In this document: positions 17,519 through 25,695 of the stretch, in pieces
How positions within the stretch are numbered: position 1 is the first letter of the stretch
Layout of the letters: the number at the start of each line of letters is the position of its first letter
Notes under the pieces: generated by a model
What the model was told of the DNA's origin: nothing
What the model saw: only the letters and a program-made list of their open reading frames with translations
The model's database searches: none
Source: Aestuariibaculum marinum
GTDB lineage: Bacteria; Bacteroidota; Bacteroidia; Flavobacteriales; Flavobacteriaceae
Reading direction: 5' to 3'
DNA: 64,000 nt
NCBI RefSeq assembly: GCF_014596975.1
Contig: NZ_JACVXD010000008.1
Coordinates: forward strand, 1 to 64,000
Made by a program: the position numbers and the translations under genes

Positions 17519-18805
17519 CTATAAAGTCTTAGCGACTTTATTTACAGCATTAATTGTGAAATCTAAATCTTCATAGGATAAAGCATCGGTTATAAACCAG
17601 GTTTCAAAAGCACTTGGAGCAATATAAACCCCTTCGTTTAATAACCCGTGGAAAAACTTCTTAAATGTATCATTATTTCCGTTAGCTGCCGTTGTAAAAT
17701 CAACTACCTCAGCCTCATCAAAATGCACTGAAATCATAGATCCTACACGATTTATAGTATGAGTGATCTCATTATCAGTTAACACTTTTGCAATACCTTT
17801 ATGTAAATATTCGGTTTTCTCTGCCAATCGGTTAAAAATTTCAGGCTCTGCATTTAGAGCTGTTAGCATCGCTAAACCTGCCGCCATAGCCAATGGATTT
17901 CCACTTAATGTTCCCGCTTGATAAACCGGCCCAAGCGGTGCCAAATGGTTCATAATTTCATTTCTGGCCGCAAAAGCCCCAACTGGCAAACCACCACCTA
18001 TAACTTTTCCGAAGCACACGATATCGGCTTTTATTCCGAATAATTCCTGTGCGCCACCTTTTGCTAAACGGAATCCCGTCATGACCTCATCGAAAATCAA
18101 TAAAATATTGTTTTCATCACAAACGGTTCTTAGTTTCTGTAAAAAGTCGTTTTGCGGTGGTACACACCCCATATTTCCGGCTACGGGTTCAATAATAATA
18201 CAAGCAATTTCATCTGGATTAGCAGCTATTAACTCTTTTACATTATCGATATCATTGTAATTTGCTAATAAGGTATCTTTCGCTGTTCCTTGTGTTACGC
18301 CGGGACTATTTGGTGTCCCAAAGGTACTGGCACCACTTCCTGCCTGAATTAAAAACGAATCGCTATGCCCGTGGTAACAACCTGCAAATTTTATTATTTT
18401 ATCCTTTCCTGTAAATCCGCGCGCCAGTCTAACAGCACTCATACAGGCTTCGGTACCCGAATTTACAAATCGTATTTTATCAATATTAGGCACCATAGAA
18501 ACAGCTAATTCGGCAATTTCAGTTTCTATTTCGGTGGGCATTCCAAAAGAAGTTCCTTTTTTAGCTTTTTCAACAACAGCATCAACAACCGGTTGGTAAG
18601 CATGACCTAAAATCATAGGCCCCCAGGAGTTTATATAGTCTATAAGTTTATTACCATCTTCATCAAACAAATACGCACCTTTAGCTTCCTTTACAAAAAT
18701 AGGAGTTCCTCCAACGCCTTTAAAGGCTCTTACCGGCGAGTTAACACCTCCAGGAATTACCTTTTCTGCTTCAGCAAATAATGCGCTACTGCGTTTATAA
18801 ATCAT
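17519..18805 (-). CDS. hemL: Glutamate-1-semialdehyde 2,1-aminomutase
   Basis: This PLP enzyme makes 5-aminolevulinate for heme synthesis by the C5 pathway. The 428-residue length is normal. Signatures include [11 protein letters not shown] near residue 18, [17 protein letters not shown], the GCYHGHSD segment, and the PLP lysine Lys267 in CFGKVIGGG. It is the last gene of a compact minus-strand run (20876 to 17519) with gaps of 15 bp or less. Confidence 0.96.
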   Translation of the reverse strand: MIYKRSSALFAEAEKVIPGGVNSPVRAFKGVGGTPIFVKEAKGAYLFDEDGNKLIDYINSWGPMILGHAYQPVVDAVVEKAKKGTSFGMPTEIETEIAELAVSMVPNIDKIRFVNSGTEACMSAVRLARGFTGKDKIIKFAGCYHGHSDSFLIQAGSGASTFGTPNSPGVTQGTAKDTLLANYNDIDNVKELIAANPDEIACIIIEPVAGNMGCVPPQNDFLQKLRTVCDENNILLIFDEVMTGFRLAKGGAQELFGIKADIVCFGKVIGGGLPVGAFAARNEIMNHLAPLGPVYQAGTLSGNPLAMAAGLAMLTALNAEPEIFNRLAEKTEYLHKGIAKVLTDNEITHTINRVGSMISVHFDEAEVVDFTTAANGNNDTFKKFFHGLLNEGVYIAPSAFETWFITDALSYEDLDFTINAVNKVAKTL

Positions 18806-18820
18806 ATCTCTTTTATTATT

Positions 18821-19630
18821 TTAATTTGTTGAAATGATTAAATCCTGACCAATACTAATATTAGTACCGTTTAATCCATTTAATCTTTGAATATTTTGTA
18901 CCGTAGTATTGTAGCGCCTAGAAATAGAATACAAAGTATCGCCTTTAATTACGGTGTGTATGGTATTATTATTTTGTTTTTCTTTTGAATAATCGATACG
19001 TTCATAAGCTGTTCCTAAAACTTCTTCATCGTATCTATGTAAATCGTATCGTTCTATTAAACTGATTAATTTATCCGGGTACTTTCTATCGGTAGCATAA
19101 CCCGCTGCTTTTAGTCCGCGAGCCCATGCCTTGTAATCTCCCGGCTTTTGTTTAAATAAATCGGCATAACGCTTTCTTTCCGTTAAAAACAACGAATGAT
19201 CTCTAAACGAATATTTAGCATCGACATATTTTCTAAAACATTCCTGATCTCTATCATCATCATGATAAATTCTGGCTCCCGTCCATTCGTGGCATTTAAT
19301 TCCAAAATGATTATTTGCTTCTACTGATAATCGCCCGTTACCTGAACCCGACTCTAAAATACCCTGAGCTAAAGTAATACTCGCCGGAATGTTATAAAGT
19401 TGCATTTCTGTTTTTGCAATGTCTTTATAAGTATCAATGTATTTTTCTGTGGCGCTAGCATAAACCTTTGTTTCCGAGGGCTTAGTTTCAACCGGCCTTG
19501 TAGTCGTTTCACGCTCTCTTACCACAACACGCTCGGTAGATGGTTTTGTTCGTTTTGTTGTGGCCACTTTTTTGGTTTTACAACTTGTTAGAATAGCTAA
19601 CAATCCTAATACAACCCAAAATTTATTCAT
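18821..19630 (-). CDS. Glucosaminidase-LysM lipoprotein (peptidoglycan hydrolase)
   Basis: This 269-residue lipoprotein has a lipobox with Cys17 (ILTSC), a basic Thr- and Lys-rich linker to about residue 60, and a family 73-type glucosaminidase domain (about 60-195) with ITLAQGILESGSGNGRLS, where the Glu is the expected catalytic acid. One C-terminal LysM domain follows (about 222-267, VIKGDTLYSISRRY). It should cut the glycan backbone of peptidoglycan at the envelope. It lies 15 bp upstream of hemL and 3 bp downstream of the deaminase gene, in one operon. Confidence 0.88.
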   Translation of the reverse strand: MNKFWVVLGLLAILTSCKTKKVATTKRTKPSTERVVVRERETTTRPVETKPSETKVYASATEKYIDTYKDIAKTEMQLYNIPASITLAQGILESGSGNGRLSVEANNHFGIKCHEWTGARIYHDDDRDQECFRKYVDAKYSFRDHSLFLTERKRYADLFKQKPGDYKAWARGLKAAGYATDRKYPDKLISLIERYDLHRYDEEVLGTAYERIDYSKEKQNNNTIHTVIKGDTLYSISRRYNTTVQNIQRLNGLNGTNISIGQDLIISTN

Positions 19631-19633
19631 TCT

Positions 19634-20548
19634 TTATATGTCTATTAATGGTAACTGCTTCTTTTTTAATATGGCATTCATCCCTGGAATACCTTGTAAT
19701 CCTCCAGTATGAATCGCTAATATTTTTGCTCCTTCAGGAAAATACCCCTGCACTATTAAATCGTTAATACCAAACAACATCTTACCAGTATAAACAGGAT
19801 CTAAAGGCACTTCATTTTGATTATAAAACCTGTTTATAAACTCTACTAATTCACGATTAACCTTGGCATAACCTCCAAAATGATAATCGGTTATTAACTT
19901 CCAATTCGTTTTCGATACAAATTTAATAATATCTTGTTGTAAAAAATCACCTTTTAAAACAGGAAATCCTAAAACTTGTTGACCGGGTTTTGAACAATTA
20001 ATTAACCCAGAAATGGTTCCACCAGTACCTACCGCACAACAGATATAATCAAACACCTCATCTCCGTCTGTTAAAATTTCTTCACAACCTTTTACGGCTA
20101 AATCGTTGGTTCCGCCTTCAGGTACTAGATAAAAATCACCAAACGTTTCTTTTAACCTGTTAATAAATGCTTCCGAAGTTTTTTTTCGATAATCTTCACG
20201 ACTCACAAACTCAAACTGCATACCACACGATTTGGCAAATTGTAATGTAGGGTTACTTTCAATTTTAGATGCTAATTCTTCCCCACGAATAACACCAATT
20301 GTTTTAAAACCAAAGAGCTGACCGGCCGAAGCCACTGCAGCAATATGATTTGAAAACGCCCCTCCAAATGTCAGCAGTGTCTTAACACCTAACTTATCGG
20401 CTTCAAGAATATTGTATTTCAGCTTTCGATATTTATTCCCGGAAACGAAATCATGAATTCGGTCTTCACGTTTAACAAACAGTTCGATTGCTGAATTATT
20501 AGGAAGATCAATTTTTTGATTTATGCTTTGATTTAACTGAAATATCAT
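19634..20548 (-). CDS. ACC deaminase / D-cysteine desulfhydrase-family PLP enzyme
   Basis: This 304-residue fold-type II PLP enzyme has the family signature SGNKYRKLKYN with the probable PLP lysine Lys39. It also has FGGAFSNH around 82-89, and the phosphate-binding AVGTGGTISGL loop near 168. Family members act on 1-aminocyclopropane-1-carboxylate or D-cysteine; the sequence alone does not decide which, and D-cysteine desulfhydrase is the commoner bacterial activity. Its start lies 41 bp inside the end of the upstream gene, so translation may be coupled. Confidence 0.8.
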   Translation of the reverse strand: MIFQLNQSINQKIDLPNNSAIELFVKREDRIHDFVSGNKYRKLKYNILEADKLGVKTLLTFGGAFSNHIAAVASAGQLFGFKTIGVIRGEELASKIESNPTLQFAKSCGMQFEFVSREDYRKKTSEAFINRLKETFGDFYLVPEGGTNDLAVKGCEEILTDGDEVFDYICCAVGTGGTISGLINCSKPGQQVLGFPVLKGDFLQQDIIKFVSKTNWKLITDYHFGGYAKVNRELVEFINRFYNQNEVPLDPVYTGKMLFGINDLIVQGYFPEGAKILAIHTGGLQGIPGMNAILKKKQLPLIDI

Positions 20549-20876
20549 GACTGCGAAGATACTTTAAAAAACTCCAAAACCGGCGATGCGTTAGATAATC
20601 TAAATCGAATTCATTTGCAAAAGCTTCACGTTCAAATGAAATATTCCTGTAAGCTAAATACCAACTTTTATATTGAAATAATCTGATTACGAATTCAACA
20701 CCATAAAAGAGATAAAAAAACACTACTAGCAACTCAAGCTGTTGCTTTAGATGAATTTGCTCATGATTAATAAAAACACAATTTGTTTTGAGTTGTTCAT
20801 CATTTAAAATCACAAACGGGAACAAGGTAATTCCCGAATACCCCTTTGGAACCATATATTTTAAAACGATAATCAT
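20508..20876 (-). CDS. Small membrane protein with HEXXH motif
   Basis: This 122-residue protein contains HEQIH (residues 38-42) at the start of a long helix, a hydrophobic stretch at 49-66, and FEREAFANEFD near 81-91, where a third zinc-ligand glutamate would sit in a gluzincin fold. That arrangement suggests a minimal M56-like zinc peptidase, but the protein is very short and no activity is proven. It heads the operon to hemL and overlaps the next gene by 41 bp. A -7 box TACTTTTG lies at 20902-20909. Met8 is an alternative start. Confidence 0.5.
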   Translation of the reverse strand: MIIVLKYMVPKGYSGITLFPFVILNDEQLKTNCVFINHEQIHLKQQLELLVVFFYLFYGVEFVIRLFQYKSWYLAYRNISFEREAFANEFDLDYLTHRRFWSFLKYLRSHDISVKSKHKSKN

Positions 20877-20901
20877 ATTAACACCGAAGCATGAACTTTA
20901 T

Positions 20902-20909
20902 CAAAAGTA
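20902..20909 (-). promoter_or_regulatory. -7 box TACTTTTG of the hemL operon
   Basis: An exact TAnnTTTG match on the minus strand, 25 nt above the first gene of the operon. It lies in the small divergent gap with the DUF5522 promoter. Confidence 0.5.
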
Positions 20910-20931
20910 TTATAAATCTCATAAAATACAG

Positions 20932-20939
20932 TAATTTTG
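20932..20939 (+). promoter_or_regulatory. -7 box TAATTTTG of DUF5522 gene
   Basis: An exact TAnnTTTG match ending 5 nt before the ATG at 20945. It rules out the longer frame starting at 20891 and predicts a leaderless mRNA. Confidence 0.55.
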
Positions 20940-20944
20940 CCCAT

Positions 20945-21109
20945 ATGAAAAAGAGAATCCCCATTGAAGAAGGCGACTACTACTTAACCCCCGAAGGCTA
21001 TCGTTGTTTCACAGAGCAATACCATTTAAAACGTGGTTATTGTTGTGAAAGTGGGTGCAGACATTGCCCTTATGGTTACAATACCAAAACCAACAAACAA
21101 GAGCACTAA
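20945..21109 (+). CDS. DUF5522 Cys-rich small protein
   Basis: This 54-residue protein has the family text YLTPEG...FTEQYHLKRGYCC and GCRHCPYGY. Cysteines at 33, 34, 38 and 41 with His40 form a compact set that could bind a metal, possibly zinc. The function is unknown. A longer reading from 20891 adds 18 residues but would place the -7 box inside the coding region, so the ATG at 20945 is chosen. It is a single gene in the gap between the minus-strand hemL operon and DUF4136. Confidence 0.8.
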   Translation: MKKRIPIEEGDYYLTPEGYRCFTEQYHLKRGYCCESGCRHCPYGYNTKTNKQEH

Positions 21110-21250
21110 ACTACAACTCGTCAATTGGTACGATTATTGATGCTTTTTATAAAACTTAACTGACATCAAAGGTTGTGTTAAAACCTTTATTTGTTTAAAT
21201 TATTCACGTTTAGTTTATTAAATTTACTATAACCATAAAAAAATTGCATC

Positions 21251-21820
21251 ATGAAACAAGTACTTAAAATTGTTCCGTTTTTGGCTCTGCTCATAATTGT
21301 AACCTCCTGTAGCTCGATTAAAGTTGCTACCGATTACGATAAGCAGGCCAATTTTACAAACTATAAAACCTTTGCTTTTTATAAAACCGGTATTGATAAA
21401 GCCGAAATTAACGATTTAGATAAACGTCGTATTTTGCGAGCTATTGAAGCTGAACTTTTAGCTAAAGGTTTTACTAAATCTGAAAACCCTGATCTATTAG
21501 TTAGCCTGTTCACCAAATCCAGCCAACGTGTAGATGTTTACAATAATGCCTGGGGCTATGGAGCCTGGGGTTGGGGCGGCTGGGGTCCTTACGGTGCAGG
21601 TTTCGGTCCTGGTTGGGGCTGGGGTTGGAATCAGCCATCTGTTTCCACTTCTACAGAAGGCGTTTTATACATCGACTTAATAGATGCCTCCAAAAAAGAA
21701 CTGGTTTGGCAAGGCATGGGAACCGGTTATCTCACCCAAAATATGGAAAAGAAAGAGGCCTTGATAAAAGAATTTGTAGCCGAAATTTTAGCCGAATATC
21801 CACCGGGACAAAAAAAATAA
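21251..21820 (+). CDS. DUF4136 lipoprotein
   Basis: This 189-residue lipoprotein (lipobox VTSC, Cys20) matches the DUF4136 family: VATDYDKQANFTNYKTFAF at the start, then a C-terminal strand-helix part (GVLYIDLIDASKKELVWQG). Between them lies a low-complexity insert rich in Trp, Gly and Tyr (about residues 98-130), which is found in several family members as a Gly-rich loop. It is probably an envelope lipoprotein of unknown function. A terminator follows at 21831. Confidence 0.85.
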   Translation: MKQVLKIVPFLALLIIVTSCSSIKVATDYDKQANFTNYKTFAFYKTGIDKAEINDLDKRRILRAIEAELLAKGFTKSENPDLLVSLFTKSSQRVDVYNNAWGYGAWGWGGWGPYGAGFGPGWGWGWNQPSVSTSTEGVLYIDLIDASKKELVWQGMGTGYLTQNMEKKEALIKEFVAEILAEYPPGQKK

Positions 21821-21830
21821 TCCATTTCAA

Positions 21831-21854
21831 AAAGCAACTTATTTAAGTTGCTTT
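21831..21854 (+). terminator. Terminator after DUF4136 gene
   Basis: The arms AAAGCAACTT and AAGTTGCTTT surround ATTT and are followed by TTTT. Confidence 0.88.
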
Positions 21855-21933
21855 TTTTGTTTTATTTAACACCCTACCTTCCATCATGTTTTTCATAATT
21901 TGTATCTTGTAATTAACAACTAAAACTAAAAAC

Positions 21934-23694
21934 ATGACACCAAACAACATTGAATCTAACCCTATTTTAGATCGCTTACCCAGGCATCTCTTACAATATA
22001 TAAAGCCGCAAAATTACGAACACTACTCTTCCATCGATCAGGCGGTGTGGCGTTATGTTATGCGTAAAAATGTAGACTTTTTAAGTGCCGTGGCTCACAA
22101 CTCATATCTTGAAGGTTTAAAACAAACAGGAATTTCTATTGATAGTATTCCCAACATGTATGGGATGAATCGTATTTTAAAAAATATTGGCTGGGCTGCC
22201 GTTGCTGTAGATGGTTTTATTCCTCCCAATGCTTTTATGGAATTTCAAGCCTATAATGTACTGGTTATCGCCAGCGACATCAGACAATTAGAACATATTG
22301 AATACACTCCTGCGCCCGATATTATTCATGAAGGTGCTGGTCATGCCCCTATTATCGCCAACCCTGAATATGCTGAGTATTTACGTCGGTTTGGAGAAAT
22401 AGGCTGCAAAGCCATTTCATCTGCTAAAGACTACGAATTATATGAAGCCGTTAGGCATTTATCTATAATTAAAGAAGCTCCTAATTCTTCAAAAGAAGTG
22501 ATCCATCAAGCTGAAAAAAAAGTAGAAGACTTACAGCAAAATATGGGCGAGCCCAGCGAAATGGCTTTGATTAGAAACCTTCATTGGTGGACAGTTGAAT
22601 ACGGTTTAATAGGAAGTATTGAAAACCCCAAAATATATGGTGCGGGCTTATTATCGTCTATTGGAGAAAGTGCCTGGTGCATGACCGATGCCGTAAAAAA
22701 ACTCCCCTACACTATTGAAGCCACGTATCAGGATTTTGATATTACCAAACCGCAACCGCAACTATACGTAACACCTAATTTTGCACATTTAAGTCTGGTA
22801 TTAGAAACCTTTGCCAATACGATGGCTTTACGAAAAGGCGGACTGATGGGAATTAATAAATTAATAACATCAAAGGCTTTAGGAACCATAGAATTGAGCA
22901 CCGGCATACAAATTTCAGGGGTATTTAGTGAGGTCATTGAAGACCAAGGTTTACCTATTTATGTACAAACCACCGGTCCATCGGCATTATCATACAGAGA
23001 AAAGGAATTAGTTGGCCATGGTACATTAACGCATAACAAGGGCTTTGGTTCTCCCATTGGTAAACTAAAAGGTATTAACCTGGCTATTGAAGACATGAGT
23101 CCGCGAGATTTAAGGGCTTACAATATTTTTGAAGAAGAAGCTGTAACACTTGAGTTTGAAGGCGACATTATAGTTTCGGGTGAAATCATTACCGGAAAAC
23201 GTAATCTTCAAGGAAAAATAATAATGATAAGTTTTAAAAACTGTACAGTCACACATCACAGCAAAGTATTATTTAAACCCGAATGGGGCGTTTATGATAT
23301 GGCAGTGGGGAAATCAGTGGTTTCAGCATTTTCCGGTCCTGCCGATTTAAACAGCTTCAATTTAATCACTCACAAGCCAACTTCTGAAACTATTCATATA
23401 AAAAAATCTAAGGAGCGATTGCAATTAGAAGCGCTTTATCAACAAGTAAGAGATTATAGAGACGGCAAAAACAAAACCATTTCACGAACCAAAGTTCTTG
23501 ATGAACTTATTGAGCATTTCCCAACCGATTGGTTGTTACCAGTTGAACTTTATGAGTTAGCATTCAAAGGTGATGAGACGGTGTTGTGCAAATGCATATT
23601 GAATCATTTAGAACACATCAAACAGAATAAACCACAAGTAGGCAAACTGATTGATGATGGTCTAAAAATTATCAATTCTAAAGTAAACGTCTAA
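21934..23694 (+). CDS. Aromatic amino acid hydroxylase with C-terminal extension
   Basis: This iron- and pterin-dependent enzyme family hydroxylates Phe, Tyr or Trp. The iron ligands are visible: His132 and His137 in IHEGAGHAPII, and Glu222 in WWTVEYGLIG. The catalytic domain fills about residues 1-330. A further 250 residues follow, first strand-rich (about 350-490) and then helical, which are absent from ordinary bacterial phenylalanine hydroxylases. Residues deciding the substrate cannot be judged by eye. No pterin-recycling dehydratase is encoded nearby. Its stop abuts, with no gap, the stop of the convergent enoyl-CoA hydratase gene. Confidence 0.85.
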   Translation: MTPNNIESNPILDRLPRHLLQYIKPQNYEHYSSIDQAVWRYVMRKNVDFLSAVAHNSYLEGLKQTGISIDSIPNMYGMNRILKNIGWAAVAVDGFIPPNAFMEFQAYNVLVIASDIRQLEHIEYTPAPDIIHEGAGHAPIIANPEYAEYLRRFGEIGCKAISSAKDYELYEAVRHLSIIKEAPNSSKEVIHQAEKKVEDLQQNMGEPSEMALIRNLHWWTVEYGLIGSIENPKIYGAGLLSSIGESAWCMTDAVKKLPYTIEATYQDFDITKPQPQLYVTPNFAHLSLVLETFANTMALRKGGLMGINKLITSKALGTIELSTGIQISGVFSEVIEDQGLPIYVQTTGPSALSYREKELVGHGTLTHNKGFGSPIGKLKGINLAIEDMSPRDLRAYNIFEEEAVTLEFEGDIIVSGEIITGKRNLQGKIIMISFKNCTVTHHSKVLFKPEWGVYDMAVGKSVVSAFSGPADLNSFNLITHKPTSETIHIKKSKERLQLEALYQQVRDYRDGKNKTISRTKVLDELIEHFPTDWLLPVELYELAFKGDETVLCKCILNHLEHIKQNKPQVGKLIDDGLKIINSKVNV

Positions 23695-24447
23695 TTATTT
23701 GAATCGTTGTAAGGTGTCTTTGGTGAACTTACTTAACACAAGGGTTCCGCTAATTTTAGCGCGTTCTTTAAGCAAAACATCCCAGTTTTCGGTCTGTTCC
23801 CAAAGCACTTTCTTCATTTGGCTTAAAGCTTCCGGATTATAACCCGCTAGTTTTTTGGCTAAAGTATCAACAGCTTCATCTAAAGCTGATATATCTTCAA
23901 ACACTTCTGCGTATAGTCCGTTAGTTTTAGCCCATTCTGAAGTAAAAAAAGTTTCTGCATTTAATGTCATTTGCGACATCGCATTTAACCCTATTCGACG
24001 AGTTACCGCAGGCTCGATAACAAATGGCCCAATACCAATACTTAACTCACTCAACTTTACAGAAGCAAACTTGGTAGCAAAACAATAATCGGTTGCTGCT
24101 GCTAAGCCAACACCACCTCCAACAGCTTTACCTTGCACCCGTCCAATAATTAGTTTAGGTGATTTTCTCATCGCATTAATGACTTTAGCAAATCCGGAAA
24201 AAAATTGTTCTCCGGTTTCAGCATCTTCAATACTAATTAATTCATTAAAACTGGCGCCGGCACAAAAGGTTCGGTCGCCTCCACTTTTTAAAACCAATAC
24301 TGAAATGGAATCATCATTTCCCGCATTGATAATGGTTTGCTCTAATTGAGACAACACATCGCTTGGCATAGCATTATGTTGCGGATGATAAAATTCGATA
24401 TACCCTACCTGATCTTTTACCTCTATGGTTACGTAAGCTTGACTCAT
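23695..24447 (-). CDS. Enoyl-CoA hydratase/isomerase family protein
   Basis: This 250-residue crotonase-fold enzyme has the oxyanion-hole segments FCAGASFNEL (near 61-70) and GKAVGGGVGLAAATDYCFA (near 105-123). Crotonases act on acyl-CoA thioesters in fatty acid or branched-chain amino acid breakdown. A methylglutaconyl-CoA hydratase-like role is possible but is not decided by what I can see. It is probably co-transcribed with the DUF4230 gene 35 bp upstream. Confidence 0.85.
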   Translation of the reverse strand: MSQAYVTIEVKDQVGYIEFYHPQHNAMPSDVLSQLEQTIINAGNDDSISVLVLKSGGDRTFCAGASFNELISIEDAETGEQFFSGFAKVINAMRKSPKLIIGRVQGKAVGGGVGLAAATDYCFATKFASVKLSELSIGIGPFVIEPAVTRRIGLNAMSQMTLNAETFFTSEWAKTNGLYAEVFEDISALDEAVDTLAKKLAGYNPEALSQMKKVLWEQTENWDVLLKERAKISGTLVLSKFTKDTLQRFK

Positions 24448-24482
24448 GTGTTTTTCTTTGCGGGATGAAGATACGTAAAAAA

Positions 24483-25097
24483 CTAAAGTTTTAAATTTTT
24501 AAGCGCATCACTTTTAAGAATCGGAGTATTATCGTATTGCAATGTCCACCCCAAAGAATTAGTCAACATATAGAGCTTAGACAACTCACTTACCAATCGA
24601 TTCTTTGCATTAGCTTTAATTTCAGAGGCTTCAATTTTTTTCTGTAATGATGTGTTTACAATATCCTTAATAGCATTATAGTCTTTAGCTTCAAAGGGAT
24701 TAAAAAACCCAAATTGCACATCGTAATATTCGATATCTGGATATATTTTTATTTCTTCCTCAGGAATATTTAAAATAATAAGTGTTTTATGTTTCTCATC
24801 TATTTTAAACTCCAGTTTACTTAAATCGTAAGCCACCGTAACATCGGCATTCACAACAACCAGGGCCTTTTTTTCTGAAGTAAAATAATCCCCAAATATT
24901 TCTTTAGAATTTTTATAATTGTAAACTTCACTAAAGCGGCCTTCGGTAACCACCAGTTTACCCACATTTTTTATTTCCTTTTCAATAATGGCACTATGCT
25001 CCTTAAGCGTAATTTCCTCCTGACGCTTATCTTCACAATATTTAACAACTAATAAAACGAATAGAGTAATAAAAACTCCTAACAATATTTTTCGCAT
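24483..25097 (-). CDS. DUF4230 membrane-anchored protein
   Basis: This 204-residue protein has an N-terminal membrane helix (residues 4-20) and a soluble DUF4230 domain with GKLVVTEGRFSEVYNY and VVNADVTVAYDLSKLEF. The family is widespread and uncharacterised. It is the first gene of a likely two-gene unit with enoyl-CoA hydratase. A -7 box TATCTTTG lies about 125 nt upstream at 25222-25229, and a terminator-like hairpin (25166-25200) lies in the leader, so expression may depend on read-through. Confidence 0.75.
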   Translation of the reverse strand: MRKILLGVFITLFVLLVVKYCEDKRQEEITLKEHSAIIEKEIKNVGKLVVTEGRFSEVYNYKNSKEIFGDYFTSEKKALVVVNADVTVAYDLSKLEFKIDEKHKTLIILNIPEEEIKIYPDIEYYDVQFGFFNPFEAKDYNAIKDIVNTSLQKKIEASEIKANAKNRLVSELSKLYMLTNSLGWTLQYDNTPILKSDALKNLKL

Positions 25098-25165
25098 CCC
25101 CTAAAATTAAATATTATTTTAGAATTTAAAAGTGATGGATTACGAAATATTTGGACAAAAAAAAA

Positions 25166-25200
25166 CACTAGTTGCTCCGACATATAGAGCCTAACTAATG
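25166..25200 (-). repeat. Hairpin repeat unit 1 (terminator-like)
   Basis: On the minus strand the 8-nt arms CATTAGTT and AACTAGTG, extended by GCTC/GAGC, enclose a loop with TATATGTCG, and T9 follows. The loop text AGGCTnTnTATGTCG is shared with unit 2 at 25333-25369. Confidence 0.65.
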
Positions 25201-25221
25201 TAATTTTGATTAATAGCAACA

Positions 25222-25229
25222 CAAAGATA
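25222..25229 (-). promoter_or_regulatory. -7 box TATCTTTG upstream of DUF4230
   Basis: An exact TAnnTTTG match on the minus strand. The predicted leader of about 120 nt contains hairpin unit 1. Confidence 0.4.
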
Positions 25230-25332
25230 GAAATGTAATTTAGAAATTAGATTAAGTAAATATTATGCTTATTTTAATTTAAAATAAACTTCGCTTTGTT
25301 TGCTAGAAAACTAATAAAATTAAGTTTAAAAA

Positions 25333-25369
25333 CATTTGTTTCCCTTCGACATAAAAAGCCTAACAAATG
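25333..25369 (-). repeat. Hairpin repeat unit 2 (terminator-like)
   Basis: On the minus strand the 8-nt arms CATTTGTT and AACAAATG enclose a loop with TTTTATGTCGAAGG, and T5 follows. It is in the same orientation as unit 1 and 132 bp from it. Confidence 0.6.
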
Positions 25370-25470
25370 CTAAACTCAACTAATTCTAAACGGTTGTAAA
25401 ATTATAAAGGTTACAGCTTACTGTTATTACCAATAGGTTATAAAAAAGTTATTCATTTATAAACATAAAA

Positions 25471-25517
25471 AAACATCAACCGCATAATCGAGTTTTCGAG
25501 CCCCGCAATTGATGTTT
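25471..25517 (-). terminator. Terminator downstream of GSCFA gene
   Basis: On the minus strand AAACATCAA and TTGATGTTT form the outer stem around an inner TCGA-AAAC-TCGA hairpin, and T4 follows. It lies about 180 bp past the GSCFA stop. Confidence 0.65.
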
Positions 25518-25695
25518 CTAATATGAATTGATTAATAGCCTAATAAAATTAACTCATTTTGATTAACAGATAGGAACTTTTCGATTAAGTGTTATAAAAA
25601 AAGTTAATCCGCAACACCTCGCAAATAACTGTATTCCAAATAACTACAACTAAAGCATCACCCTACAGGCATCGTAGGTTTATTACTATTAAACT

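Larger units (their letters stand above)
25098..25695. other. 598-bp gap with three minus-strand hairpins
   Basis: No coding frame is convincing. Read on the minus strand, the gap holds a hairpin at 25471-25517 after the GSCFA gene, then two related hairpins at 25333-25369 and 25166-25200 that share a loop sequence. A -7 box at 25222-25229 points toward DUF4230. A plus-strand TAATTTTG at 25201-25208 also fits the -7 consensus but has no gene behind it. Confidence 0.6.

Noticed and set aside
25166..25369. Integron attC sites (GCCTAAC resembles RYYYAAC)
   Set aside because: The order of GTT- and AAC-type cores is inverted relative to attC, there is no integrase or cassette-sized ORF, and the hairpins end in T-runs like terminators.
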